Assembly: GCA_947628795.1 (NCBI GenBank)
Contig: CANRBF010000024.1
Span: forward strand, 53,048-117,047
DNA from: an uncultured Monoglobus sp.
GTDB lineage: Bacteria > Bacillota > Clostridia > Monoglobales > Monoglobaceae
DNA: 64,000 nt
Reading direction: 5' to 3'
The notes under the pieces are model-generated. The model saw only the letters and a program-made list of their open reading frames with translations, made no database searches and was not told the origin of the DNA. Each line of letters starts with the position of its first letter. Position 1 is the stretch's first letter. Below are positions 8,900-18,162 of this stretch, piece by piece. A program made the translations under genes and the position numbers.

Positions 8900-9580
8900 C
8901 AGAGTTACAGTGCATATCACCAAGAAGTATACGCTTACAAGAGACGCCGTATACATAGTTATAGGTATACGTATGGACGGGTTAAAATAGGTACTTGGTA
9001 TATGGGCAGGCGAGAATGAGAGCGCAAAGTTTTGGTTATCGGTAATGAACGGACTGAAGAACCGAGGAGTTGAGGATATCTTAATTGTCTGCGTAGATGG
9101 CTTAACAGGCTTTCTGGCAGCAATAAAATCGGTATATCCGAAAACAGAGATACAGCAAATGCATTATCCATCAAATCAGGAATACCACAAAATATGTATC
9201 CTACAAGGATATTAAGGAGCTAATGGCGTATCTGAAGTGAGTATATGCGATGGTGGACAGGCCTACAGCGCTTGATGGTTTTGATGAAAATGGAGTGTGA
9301 AATATCCGAAAATAGCTATATTTTGGCGAAAGAATTGGGCAAATTTATCGACATATTTCAAATATCCGCAAGCGGTGAGAACGCTGATTTACACAACGAA
9401 TACCAAGGGTTTACGCGGCAAGCCGCTCCAATGAACGTCCTGCGAGTGTCCTTGACAAGCCCGGCCGTTTATGCTACAGTATATTTAAGGCAGAAATTGA
9501 GCAAGTCAATTTCTGCCTCGGTAAAACAGATTATATTACTGTTTTGGAGTTTACACAAAATTTGGGATAGTGCCGTGGAT
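8900..9580 (+). mobile_element. IS256-family transposase remnant (DDE region and C-terminus), multiply disrupted
   Basis: Plus-strand pieces in shifting frames give AVYIVIGIRMDG, VLGIWAGENESAKFWLSVM, VEDILIVCVDGLTGFLAAI, then YVSYKDIKELMAYLK, KYPKIA, WRKNWANLSTYFKYPQAVR and LIYTTNTKG. In this order they are the catalytic core and C-terminus of IS256/Mutator-type transposases. There are at least four frame breaks or stops. The N-terminal third is not present here; a minus-strand N-terminal fragment survives about 7 kb away, but the two need not come from one copy. Confidence 0.82.
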
Positions 9581-9630
9581 TGATATGTAAAAAGGACTTA
9601 TTTTACACATCTTTCTTCGTAGTGTCTATG
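9549..9630. repeat. Two IS256-type terminal ends side by side
   Basis: TTTACACAAAATTTGGGATA (about 9550-9569) and TTTTACACATCTTTCTTCGT (about 9601-9620) both have the TTTACACA core typical of IS256-family ends. The second closely resembles the end at 1982-2010, including the trailing GTGTCTATG. It lies against the 3' end of the STAND gene. Confidence 0.5.
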
Positions 9631-9636
9631 CTTGAC

Positions 9637-12600
9637 TCAAATATCTATTATTTTATTTGTCAGTTTTATTGCTTCCTTAACTTGATATTTATACATAAGA
9701 TCCCAAATATCGAGACAACGATTAGCCAGTTGCTTATTATCATCAATATCTGATCCTGTTAGTTCATCATATAACGCAATGATCAGTTTAGCGATTTCTC
9801 TTGAAATATATCTAACGAAATCACCATCTCTTCTATTAGAGCCAATCAGCTTCTCACTTATATGCAGTATAATATTACTGCAAGAAATTAAAGAAACATT
9901 GTGATCATTTAAGTATTGTATGAATGAGTAGATAACTCGCCTACTTACATTTGAAACAAGCATTTTTTCAAGAAATTGCTGATCGCGCCTTAAATCAATT
10001 CTCTCATCTTCAAATAAGGATATCCAAGGCCCATCTATATCATACTTGTTATCAAAAAAATTACATAAAAAGTCTTTAGCTTTTTTATTATACTTGGGTA
10101 TTCCTACATAGTATGCAGCTGCGGTAATTAATGCTTCGGTTTGCAAAGAATTGATTTTGTCAAATTCGTCAATTACATTTGAAAAATCCCCTCTTTCCAT
10201 ATATAATTTGAAAATAGAATATGCACCGACTTCGACAAGTGTTTTATCGTTTGAAAAATAGCATTTCAATAATATATCACTTATGACATTTATATAGTTA
10301 GAAATCATTTCAATAATCATATCTTTACCATAGCGAATACCTGCAACACGGTAATCATTTTTCAGTAATGAAACAAATTGCTTTTTCGACCAGTTTATGT
10401 TAAAGTCGTGAGTTACGACTAATATTAATGCGCTCATATACCTAACAGACGGATGTTTGTCATGAATGAGCGTTTCTATTGATTCTCGAAAAAAATCAAA
10501 TAATGTGCTATTCTTTAATAATACATTAGCTATTGTATGTGCTGCTGCACCTCGTACACAGTTAATAGCATCGGTTTCCAAATCCAAAACTGTTTTAGAT
10601 GTGATAGCATTTGATGCAGCTGCTGTATCAGGTTGCGGATCAATATGATTCTGAGCAAGATTTTTAAGCGTCTCCAGAGTAACCATGCTCCAAGACGCAT
10701 TTTTCTTTTTGAGAATTATCTCACAAAACTCTAATGCTCTTGACGAATTGTTATTGTCGCAGGGATATTTTTTAAATACCTTTTCTATTAAATCTGTATC
10801 TATATCATCCAAAGTATTACTATATGATATACCTTTATAAAGAGCATCTATATACAACTCATCAACGTCAAAATCCAGTTCTAACATAAATTTAATCATT
10901 TTGATTGTATTTTTTGAAACGGTTTCATAAAAGACATTAGAAAAACTTCTAATATTATTTTCTATAATATTAGTGCCGATTTCACGCCGTCTGTTGTTAT
11001 TCTTAAGCTTTGTGCTTTTAAAAATGCTTTTCCAATTATTGAATGACAGACATTTATTTGTTATTGAGGTGATTGTGCTGCCAAACTGCGGTGATGACAA
11101 AAAATATATTGTGTTATTGTCTTTAATTTTTCTGTTCAAGACACGCTCTAAATCTTTGACTTTATGACTTTTCCTATTTGGGGGTAAAATCGGCAGCAAC
11201 TCTTTTTGCAAGTCTCCCCAGAATCTCCAGAAAACATGTATGCCGTTTTCTTTATAATAGTCAATTCTATTTTTATATATACGTCGCATACGTTCAACAT
11301 TACTGTATATATTTATTTTGTATTCAAATGTATTATAGACACTGTCTGAGCAATATACTGAATACTTTCCTATGACACGTTTAGCCATTTCTAATCTGTT
11401 TTCGTTGCCGCTTGTTCCTTCTAACAAAGTCATATCAAAATCATCGTACAAATATGTTATAATGAAATCTGCGTATTTTTCGCTTGCCGGGAAATACATA
11501 AAAGCATCTAATATAATTTCGTTATATAATATATTTCCTTGTGAAAAAAATGGTCTATATGTATTAATAAATTCGTCCGGATTATCTTTAACAAAGTTTT
11601 TATTAGCACTTTTAAGCACCTTTATGCAAGCGCGTTCTGGGCTATCAGTATGCATATACCTATTTTCCCAATTGCTGTATTTTATATCAGTATTGCTTTT
11701 GGGAAGAAGCGGTTTAATAATTTTTATAACGTCGGAATAGTTTTTTATATTACATTCAACATAAAAATCTATAGAACTCTTTAGCGGGTTCCAATTTTTT
11801 GACGTATATTGTTTATTCTCTACCCACAATGCTAACATACGGACTGCCCTAAGCTCGCAAATATTTATCATTTCGCTTAAATCAAAAAAGTAATCAAATA
11901 AATTAGGGTGCAGTCTATAGAAATTTATTCTCAATTCGAAGAATTCATCACTGTCATAGCAAATACTTTGATAAAAACAATGATTCCAATAGACAGCTTC
12001 ATTCTCGTCATCGGGATTGGCAAAAATACTATTACTTATCCAAGTAATATCTTCATTTGTATATTTGCCGGAAATGCTTGCCATCAACTCAATTGCATTA
12101 AGCCTTTTTTCTCCATTCATCCACTCGTCAAATATGCTATTTTCTCTCAATATATGAATATAGTATGGATTTCCCGATACAACATTATCACATATATGGT
12201 TTTCCCATTCTTCTTTTGCAATGTATTTTAATATAAAATCTTTAACTGAACTGGAATTTTTATTAACCGATTTTAGGAGTTCAAGAAAAATATATTTTAT
12301 ATTGAATCTTATGTTGTCAGCCTCTAATATTTGGATGCCTGCATTTACAAAATCACTATAATTATCATCCATCAAGCTTTGCATAAACATCTGCACTTGA
12401 TAACGCTTGCCCGGCGTTTGACTTTCAATATCACCTATAATATTATCAATGCTGTCTCCATTGATGTATTTTAACATCATATTATTGGCCATAAAATGAT
12501 CTAATATAGATTGATGAGCAAATGACAGTTTGCTACCATTCAAAATAGTGAAACCGTTAGAGTTCAAAAAATTTATACACTTTGTATCAATATCAATAAT

Positions 12601-14193
12601 CTGGATGGGAACATATGTTCTGTTTTTATTTTGACAATAATTTACTATTTTGTTTTTAATCTTGTTTAAAGAACCTGATTCTATGGTTAAATCAGATGCT
12701 TTTTCATTTAATTGTTTCCACCATTCATTAATAAGCTCACGCGTTGTTGTAATGGAATCATATTTTCTATCAAAATCTAACTTTTCGAAAATATAAAGAT
12801 TGCTTGGTATTGTTATTATTTCACGCAGCTTTTTATTTAAGCGATTAAATATATTTTTTCCTATAATACTCTGTATTTTTTCTTCGCTCAAGTTATTGAT
12901 GCAAATTCTTTTCCAATCTATTTTATGAACATCTTTATCATCTGTCTTAAATAGACTTGCTATATTTCGGTCGTTTTCGTAATCATAACTGCGACAAACC
13001 ATGACAATAGAAATCTTTTCTTTTCGATCAATATTTAAACATTTTATTTCGTCAATAATTTGAAAACATACATCCAATGCATTTGTTGAATGAGCTTGGG
13101 TCCATCTAAGTGCATCTAATTGGTCTAAAATAAGAACTGCGTGTTGGTTTTTAGAGATGGAATGCAAGCAACTGGATATGGATGCAGGTAAATTCATCGA
13201 ATTTGCCCATGATTCAGTAGTAGAAGTAGGTATGCGTTTATCCAGCTTTATTGCCAGATAAGGCATAGAATTTTCTTCACAGTAATCTATTATATTTTCG
13301 GCACAACCACTTTTGCCTATACCCGCTTTGCCATGAATTATAACGGATTTGCCTGCTAATATTGCCCGCCAACATTCAGAAGATTCATCTCGTATAATAA
13401 GTCCGTTTTCGAAATAAGAATAGTTTCTTCTAAATTCTTTATTTAGTCTGTTTATTGTTGGCATTATTCGTTCATCTCTGTCTAGGTTTCGATACATTAT
13501 CCCCTTTTGAGTTATGAAATTATTAAGTTCTGATATACTCAGTTCGCGTCCTAATATACTGCCGTCTAGTAAATAGTTGATAAATTCAGCATATATTGTT
13601 TCCGGCTCACCCAAAAACAATAATCTTATATTATTTAAAATCATATTTTTAAGTTCAGAATTCGGAACCTGTCGATAAGATATTCTGGATAAATAATTAA
13701 TTATTTTAATTAAATCACTATCTTTTGCATGTGGGTTTAAGCCAAAATCATTGCAAATATTTTGAAATAGCTTTTTAGTTTTTGAACCGGAAGCATTGAT
13801 TTGATATTCTAAGAAATCTTTTGGGTTTATACTTGTGGTAGCTCTATAGATTAAATCTTCTAAAAGCGTAAATGCTAATGGAGACACTAAAGAAACCCTA
13901 TTATTCTCATGACGTTCAAGCTGCATTTTCCATGTATTTATGACCCCTCTTGCTTTTATTGAATTATAATCCCATTTCTCATTACTTGCGTTGCGGGCTT
14001 TGCATTGTTGACCTTCTCGTGTGCCATCTTTATTCCCAATCCACAAATCAACTCCGCGTTCATCAGCGCCAATAGCTTCTATAGTTACATATTCAATTTT
14101 TTCAAATAAAACATCAAGTAAATTTAAAACAATCCATTTATATTCGAAACTATTACCTAATTTATCCGCTCGTCCACCTGTTTCAAATGCCAT
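9637..14193 (-). CDS. Avs-like defence protein: nuclease - STAND NTPase - helical repeats (1518 aa)
   Basis: Three-part architecture. Residues about 1-120 carry a PD-(D/E)XK-like nuclease: GVDLWI with Asp49, then REGQQCK with Glu60, Gln62 and Lys65. Residues about 260-560 form a STAND P-loop NTPase with Walker A GKAGIGKS (288-295), Walker B VLILDQLDAL (353-362) and the sensor VMVCRSYDYEND (397-408). The remaining 900 residues are helical; around AAAHTIANVL and KHPSVRYMSALIL they look like HEAT repeats, a typical ligand sensor. This matches the design of Avs/AVAST immune receptors, where binding of a conserved phage protein drives oligomerisation and nuclease activity. The target is unknown. 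ATG 14193 has GAGGAGG upstream. It follows fic by 69 bp on the same strand. Confidence 0.85.
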   Translation of the reverse strand: MAFETGGRADKLGNSFEYKWIVLNLLDVLFEKIEYVTIEAIGADERGVDLWIGNKDGTREGQQCKARNASNEKWDYNSIKARGVINTWKMQLERHENNRVSLVSPLAFTLLEDLIYRATTSINPKDFLEYQINASGSKTKKLFQNICNDFGLNPHAKDSDLIKIINYLSRISYRQVPNSELKNMILNNIRLLFLGEPETIYAEFINYLLDGSILGRELSISELNNFITQKGIMYRNLDRDERIMPTINRLNKEFRRNYSYFENGLIIRDESSECWRAILAGKSVIIHGKAGIGKSGCAENIIDYCEENSMPYLAIKLDKRIPTSTTESWANSMNLPASISSCLHSISKNQHAVLILDQLDALRWTQAHSTNALDVCFQIIDEIKCLNIDRKEKISIVMVCRSYDYENDRNIASLFKTDDKDVHKIDWKRICINNLSEEKIQSIIGKNIFNRLNKKLREIITIPSNLYIFEKLDFDRKYDSITTTRELINEWWKQLNEKASDLTIESGSLNKIKNKIVNYCQNKNRTYVPIQIIDIDTKCINFLNSNGFTILNGSKLSFAHQSILDHFMANNMMLKYINGDSIDNIIGDIESQTPGKRYQVQMFMQSLMDDNYSDFVNAGIQILEADNIRFNIKYIFLELLKSVNKNSSSVKDFILKYIAKEEWENHICDNVVSGNPYYIHILRENSIFDEWMNGEKRLNAIELMASISGKYTNEDITWISNSIFANPDDENEAVYWNHCFYQSICYDSDEFFELRINFYRLHPNLFDYFFDLSEMINICELRAVRMLALWVENKQYTSKNWNPLKSSIDFYVECNIKNYSDVIKIIKPLLPKSNTDIKYSNWENRYMHTDSPERACIKVLKSANKNFVKDNPDEFINTYRPFFSQGNILYNEIILDAFMYFPASEKYADFIITYLYDDFDMTLLEGTSGNENRLEMAKRVIGKYSVYCSDSVYNTFEYKINIYSNVERMRRIYKNRIDYYKENGIHVFWRFWGDLQKELLPILPPNRKSHKVKDLERVLNRKIKDNNTIYFLSSPQFGSTITSITNKCLSFNNWKSIFKSTKLKNNNRRREIGTNIIENNIRSFSNVFYETVSKNTIKMIKFMLELDFDVDELYIDALYKGISYSNTLDDIDTDLIEKVFKKYPCDNNNSSRALEFCEIILKKKNASWSMVTLETLKNLAQNHIDPQPDTAAASNAITSKTVLDLETDAINCVRGAAAHTIANVLLKNSTLFDFFRESIETLIHDKHPSVRYMSALILVVTHDFNINWSKKQFVSLLKNDYRVAGIRYGKDMIIEMISNYINVISDILLKCYFSNDKTLVEVGAYSIFKLYMERGDFSNVIDEFDKINSLQTEALITAAAYYVGIPKYNKKAKDFLCNFFDNKYDIDGPWISLFEDERIDLRRDQQFLEKMLVSNVSRRVIYSFIQYLNDHNVSLISCSNIILHISEKLIGSNRRDGDFVRYISREIAKLIIALYDELTGSDIDDNKQLANRCLDIWDLMYKYQVKEAIKLTNKIIDI

Positions 14194-14262
14194 AGTTTAT
14201 CCTCCTCTGTGTCAGAAATATTACTTAAATAAAATACATTGGAATATCCGTTCATCTATGAA

Positions 14263-15240
14263 TTACTTTTTTCTGTATTTTTGATTTCGGCTGTTCGGCT
14301 TATTCGGGATTGTCATTTCTATAAGACCGGCTTCAAGTGCCGGGCGCAGATAATTTTTTCTGAATGTGGGACGGTGGGAGAGGTTAAGGCGTTCCATCAA
14401 CTGAACTGCGGACAGTTCTTCGCTGCCCAAGCAGTCGAGCAGTGCTTTAACTTGGTCGCTTACTTGGTCGCTATCTTGGTCGGTATTGTTAAGATCCAGT
14501 AAAGCATCACGGATGACTTTCATCATCATTTCGACAAAGTCGGCGCAATCGGCGCTTTTGTCCGATGCCGCCAAAGCGTCGTAGTAATCCTTTTGGCGCT
14601 CCTTAATAAGCTCCTCGATCGGGAGCCATTCAAATATCTTGTTCCAGCGGCTGAGCAGCAGAGTGTGCCACATTCTGCCCATTCGGCCGTTGCCGTCGGA
14701 AAACGGATGTATAAACTCAAATTCATAATGGAATATACAGCTTTTTATCAGTATGTGTATCTCGGACTCCGCGTACCACCTAAAAAGGTCAGAAACAAGC
14801 TGCGGCACAAGGTCTGCCGGAGGCGCGGCGTGAACAAGCTTTTCGCCGTCAAAAATTCCTACTCCGCCTGTCCTGAAACAGCCGCTTTCGTTTACAAGCT
14901 CGTTCATCATTATGCCGTGCGCCTTGAGCAGATCCTCGATTTTGAAAGGGTCAAATTCGCGTATTACTTCATAAGCGTCACAGGCGTTTTGAACCTCGCG
15001 AATCTCTCGAGGCTCACCAAGAACACGCTTGCCATTTATCACGGCGGTGACCTGATCAAGCGACAGCATGTTGTGCTCTATAGCCAATGACGAGTGGATC
15101 GTTTTTATTCTATTGTCGCGGCGCAGTCTCGGGCTTATATTATTCTTGTGCGTAACGCCAATTTGACCGACCAGCTCGCTGATCTCGGCAAGCAGATTTA
15201 TTATATTTTCATTAATGGTGAACGGAGGTTTGTATTCCAT
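14263..15240 (-). CDS. fic: Fic-family AMP transferase with C-terminal winged helix (325 aa)
   Basis: Fic/DOC protein predicted to transfer AMP (or a related nucleotide moiety) to a target protein. The catalytic loop HPFSDGNGRMGR (178-189) is complete, including the essential His178. The N-terminal inhibitory-helix position reads SSLAIEHN (50-57); the usual Gly/Asn after Glu55 is His. The C-terminal 60 residues form a winged-helix domain (AVQLMERLNLSHRPTFRKN), preceded by an Asp/Gln-rich linker. ATG 15240 is chosen because AAGGAGCG precedes it; the open frame extends 21 codons further without a ribosome site. In this subgroup Fic proteins often act alone as regulated enzymes rather than as classical toxin-antitoxin pairs. 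Its neighbour downstream is the STAND gene. Confidence 0.93.
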   Translation of the reverse strand: MEYKPPFTINENIINLLAEISELVGQIGVTHKNNISPRLRRDNRIKTIHSSLAIEHNMLSLDQVTAVINGKRVLGEPREIREVQNACDAYEVIREFDPFKIEDLLKAHGIMMNELVNESGCFRTGGVGIFDGEKLVHAAPPADLVPQLVSDLFRWYAESEIHILIKSCIFHYEFEFIHPFSDGNGRMGRMWHTLLLSRWNKIFEWLPIEELIKERQKDYYDALAASDKSADCADFVEMMMKVIRDALLDLNNTDQDSDQVSDQVKALLDCLGSEELSAVQLMERLNLSHRPTFRKNYLRPALEAGLIEMTIPNKPNSRNQKYRKK

Positions 15241-15274
15241 TTCTCGCTCCTTAAATATTGATTTGCATGATAAT

Positions 15275-15303
15275 ATTATATCATAATCACAAAAATAAAT
15301 CAA
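15275..15303 (-). promoter_or_regulatory. sigmaA promoter of fic (and possibly the STAND gene)
   Basis: Minus-strand TTGATT (15298-15303), 17-bp spacer, TATAAT (15275-15280), about 35 bp before ATG 15240. Confidence 0.6.
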
Positions 15304-15472
15304 TACTCAAGGGAAATAAACGCCGTATAGCTAAATGACACAAATTTCTAAATAACTAATTCAAACAACATTGGCATATAATTTTACAATAACTCCGAAA
15401 TTTTGTCCTGCATATATGATCTCGCCTTTGTGGGTGTTTGGTCCACCACGTCGCGGTACGCGGCGTTTTTAC

Positions 15473-15710
15473 GAAGTCACTGCTTGCAGTGACTTCTTTT
15501 TTGCGCCGCAACCGCTCCTTTTTCCACAAAGTGCACTTCGTTGGCGCTTTGTGGGAACCCTTATTGTCACTTAGTCCACGAAACTCACTTTGTTGGCATT
15601 CCGTGGGAGTTCTAATTGGCGGGTTTTTTCGAAGACCTTGCTTTGTAAGGTATTCTTCTTTGACCGCCTGTTTCGGCACTTTTCCCGAAAATTCCTTCGG
15701 ACTTTTCGGG
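15473..15710. repeat. Array of intergenic hairpins (structured repeat, copy 1)
   Basis: This 528-bp gap between fic and rsmA has no convincing gene. It holds successive inverted repeats: 15473-15496 (perfect 11-bp arms, GAAGTCACTGC, then a T-run), 15524-15554 (CCACAAAG arms), about 15575-15607, 15631-15658 nested inside GGCGG/CCGCC arms, and 15684-15710 (CCCGAAAA arms). The first two modules occur in the same order and with the same flanks beside tRNA-Arg at 22.6 kb, so this looks like a dispersed structured element rather than simple terminators. Short open frames across it are by-products of the palindromes. Confidence 0.65.
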
Positions 15711-15726
15711 AGTCCTACATAATATT

Positions 15727-15758
15727 AGCCTCGCCCTCCTTTAGGAGGGAGAGGGAGG
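15727..15758. repeat. GGAGGG-type palindromic motif
   Basis: CGCCCTCCTTTAGGAGGGAG forms a small G-rich hairpin. A related but not identical motif (CCTCCTCCCGGGAGGAGG) lies at about 60386-60403; both sit in gene-free spacers. Confidence 0.45.
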
Positions 15759-15771
15759 ATTTATTTTTCTC

Positions 15772-15800
15772 TTGTATATATCTATCTTTTGTGTTATAAT
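15772..15800 (+). promoter_or_regulatory. sigmaA promoter of rsmA-rdgB
   Basis: TTGTAT (15772-15777), 17 bp, TATAAT (15795-15800), 31 bp before the rsmA start codon. Confidence 0.6.
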
Positions 15801-15831
15801 CATTTAAAATTATTTATTGAGGTAAAATATT

Positions 15832-16689
15832 ATGAAACTTTATAATAAATCGGAGCTTATGCCGCTGCTCGAAAGTTTCGGCTTTAATTTTTCCAAAACA
15901 TTGGGTCAAAATTTTTTGATTGATAAGAATATACTTGATAAAATTATTGATAATTCGAATATTAATAAAAATACTAACGTTTTGGAAATCGGACCGGGCG
16001 CGGGAACTTTAACTTACGAATTATGCAAGCGTGCAAAAAAAATTGTCTCTATAGAAATTGACAACGCACTTATTCCTATACTTCAACATAATTTATCCGA
16101 ATTTAATAATTTTACCTTAATAAATGATGATATTATGAAAATTGATTTGAAAAAAGTTATTTCGGATAATTTTGGTTCCGAAAAATTCATATTGGCCGCC
16201 AATCTGCCTTATTATATAACCACGCCTATCATTATGAATATATTTGAGGGCGGTTTTAATGTTGAGTCTATGATACTCATGATACAAAAGGAGGTTGCCG
16301 ATCGCATATACGCGAGTCCCGGCACAAAGAATTACGGCGCTTTGACCGTCGGCGTCGGATTTTACGCGCGGCCCGAAATAATTTGTCAAGCGCCGCCGCA
16401 TTGCTTCACACCGCAGCCAAAGGTAAGTTCTGTCGTTATAAAACTTAATGTGTATGAAAAACCGCCGTATTATGTTAATAATAAAGAAATGTTTTTTAAA
16501 ACGGTCAAATCGGTTTTTTCGCAGCGCAGAAAAACTTTGGTTAATTCATTGTCGGGAAGTCCTTTTATAAACTGCGATAAGGTTAAAATTGAAAAAAACC
16601 TTAAAAATATGGATCTTGATTTAAAAATACGCGGCGAAAAACTTAGTATTGAACAACTCGCGGAACTTTCAAATCAATTATTTAAATAA
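15832..16689 (+). CDS. rsmA: 16S rRNA (adenine-N6,N6)-dimethyltransferase RsmA/KsgA (285 aa)
   Basis: Dimethylates two adjacent adenosines in helix 45 of 16S rRNA, using S-adenosylmethionine, late in small-subunit assembly. Visible motifs: KTLGQNFLID (22-31), the SAM-binding LEIGPGAGTLTYEL (51-64), the acidic IEID after strand 2, and the catalytic NLPYYIT (124-130). The C-terminal part has the usual SVFSQRRKTLVNSL. Length is normal for the family. Start ATG 15832 follows TTGAGGT. It is followed 20 bp later by rdgB; the two appear to form an operon. Confidence 0.97.
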   Translation: MKLYNKSELMPLLESFGFNFSKTLGQNFLIDKNILDKIIDNSNINKNTNVLEIGPGAGTLTYELCKRAKKIVSIEIDNALIPILQHNLSEFNNFTLINDDIMKIDLKKVISDNFGSEKFILAANLPYYITTPIIMNIFEGGFNVESMILMIQKEVADRIYASPGTKNYGALTVGVGFYARPEIICQAPPHCFTPQPKVSSVVIKLNVYEKPPYYVNNKEMFFKTVKSVFSQRRKTLVNSLSGSPFINCDKVKIEKNLKNMDLDLKIRGEKLSIEQLAELSNQLFK

Positions 16690-16709
16690 ATAACGGGAGA
16701 TAAAAAATT

Positions 16710-17297
16710 ATGAGAACATTTGTGCTTGCAAGTCAAAATAAACATAAAGCCGAGGAAATAAAACAAATTCTCGGTCCCGGCTTTGAAATCAAAACCATGG
16801 AAGAAGTAGGACTATCAAATTTTGAGATCATTGAGGACGGAAATACTTTTGAGGAAAATGCCGCAAAAAAAGCCGCTGCTGTTTTTAATAAGATCAATAT
16901 GCCGGTTATAGCCGATGACAGCGGTCTTTGCGTGGACTTTTTAGGCGGCGCGCCGGGAATTCATACCGCCAGATTTGCGGGTGAAAACGCTTCGGACAAT
17001 GATAATATAAATAAATTATTATATGAGCTTAAAAATGTTTCTTTTGAAAAGAGAACAGCAAAATTTGTGTGCGTTATTGCTTTTATTGAAAATTCACTCG
17101 ACAATTTAAAATATTTCAGAGGTGAATGTTCGGGTTTTATATTAAATGAAAGAAGAGGATGTTCGGGCTTCGGATATGATCCTGTATTTTATTATAAAAA
17201 ATATGATAAGACCCTTGCTGAGCTTGGAGAAGATATAAAAAATACCGTCAGTCACAGATATAAGGCTCTTAAAGCATTTTCCGATTTTTTAAAATAA
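16710..17297 (+). CDS. rdgB: XTP/dITP diphosphatase, RdgB/HAM1 family (195 aa)
   Basis: Hydrolyses non-canonical purine nucleoside triphosphates (XTP, dITP, ITP) to monophosphates and pyrophosphate, which keeps them out of DNA and RNA. The substrate loop ASQNKHKAEEI (7-17), the Mg-binding block IADDSGLCVDFLGGAPGIHTAR (67-88) and the C-terminal GFGYDPVF with SHRYKAL are all present. Length is typical. GGGAG lies 9 nt before ATG 16710. The gene is separated from parA by about 100 bp with a parS-like site and a promoter. Confidence 0.97.
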   Translation: MRTFVLASQNKHKAEEIKQILGPGFEIKTMEEVGLSNFEIIEDGNTFEENAAKKAAAVFNKINMPVIADDSGLCVDFLGGAPGIHTARFAGENASDNDNINKLLYELKNVSFEKRTAKFVCVIAFIENSLDNLKYFRGECSGFILNERRGCSGFGYDPVFYYKKYDKTLAELGEDIKNTVSHRYKALKAFSDFLK

Positions 17298-17308
17298 TTG
17301 TCAATTAA

Positions 17309-17324
17309 TGTTTCATATGAAACA
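17309..17324. promoter_or_regulatory. parS-like site 1
   Basis: TGTTTCATATGAAACA is a perfect 16-bp palindrome that differs from the consensus parS TGTTTCACGTGAAACA only at the central two bases. It lies just upstream of the parA promoter. Confidence 0.75.
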
Positions 17325-17340
17325 AATTTTAAAAAAACTA

Positions 17341-17368
17341 TTGAAAATACTTTAAAATGTGTTATAAT
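17341..17368 (+). promoter_or_regulatory. sigmaA promoter of parA-parB
   Basis: TTGAAA (17341-17346), 16 bp, TATAAT (17363-17368), 30 bp before parA. Its -35 box is 16 bp from parS-like site 1, so ParB bound there could influence transcription. Confidence 0.65.
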
Positions 17369-17397
17369 GGTAATATTGAAAAGGACGGTATATAAAT

Positions 17398-18162
17398 ATG
17401 GGTAAAATTATAGCTATAGCAAATCAAAAAGGCGGCGTGGGAAAAACAACCACGGCGATTAATTTATGCGCCTGTTTGGGATTAAAAAATAAAAAAACGC
17501 TGCTGATCGATATAGATCCGCAGGCAAATGCTACCAGCGGGCTCGGCGTAAACGGTAAGGATGCCGAATATACAAGCTATGATTTTATCGTGGGTGACGA
17601 GCCTGTCGAAAAGGCCGTTGTTAAGACCGAATATAAAAATCTTTGGATAACTCCCGGTGATTTGAATCTCGCCGGCACGGATATCGAACTAAGTAATAAA
17701 GAAAGGCGCGAATTTAGATTAAAAGAACAGCTTTCTAAAATAAAAGATAATTATGATTTTATAATTATAGATTGTCCGCCTTCTCTCGGTCTTATAACTT
17801 TGAACGCGTTCGCCGCCTGTGACAGCGTTATAATGCCGATACAATGCGAATATTACGCCCTTGAGGGACTTTCTCAGCTGACAAAAACAATTAAAAATGT
17901 TAAAAGGACGATAAATAAAAACCTTATGATCGAAGGCGTTTTGTTGACAATGTTTGATAAGCGCACAAATCTCGCAATCCAGGTAGTGGATGAAGTTAGA
18001 AAATATTTTTCATCCACTGTATTTAAAACGGTGATACCCAGAAATGTGCGTCTTTCCGAGGCACCGAGCTTCGGAATGCCTGCGGTCGAATATGATAAAA
18101 ATTCAAAAGGCGCGGAAAGCTATAAAAAACTCGCGGCGGAAATAATAAAGAAAAATAAATGA
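17398..18162 (+). CDS. parA: Chromosome-partition ATPase ParA/Soj (254 aa)
   Basis: Walker-type ATPase that binds DNA non-specifically as an ATP dimer and is stimulated by ParB to drive origin segregation; in sporulating Firmicutes Soj also modulates DnaA. The deviant Walker A KGGVGKTT (11-18) has the signature lysine, and LLIDIDPQANAT (36-47) and IIIDCPPSLGLITLNA are the further motifs. The ending SEAPSFGMPAVEYD is typical of chromosomal Soj. AAAGGACGG precedes ATG 17398. The stop codon abuts parS-like site 2, and parB starts 37 bp on. Confidence 0.97.
   Translation: MGKIIAIANQKGGVGKTTTAINLCACLGLKNKKTLLIDIDPQANATSGLGVNGKDAEYTSYDFIVGDEPVEKAVVKTEYKNLWITPGDLNLAGTDIELSNKERREFRLKEQLSKIKDNYDFIIIDCPPSLGLITLNAFAACDSVIMPIQCEYYALEGLSQLTKTIKNVKRTINKNLMIEGVLLTMFDKRTNLAIQVVDEVRKYFSSTVFKTVIPRNVRLSEAPSFGMPAVEYDKNSKGAESYKKLAAEIIKKNK

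Noticed and set aside
9245..9583. 112-codon open frame on the plus strand
   Set aside because: It is a composite of IS256 transposase pieces in a wrong frame; the true transposase frame can be traced around it.
14263..15240. Fic read as toxin of a classical Fic-antitoxin pair
   Set aside because: No small antitoxin gene is adjacent; the inhibitory helix is within the protein itself.
15356..15799. Several overlapping short open frames on both strands
   Set aside because: They cross palindromic hairpins and have no ribosome site; similar frames occur at the second copy of the structured repeat.
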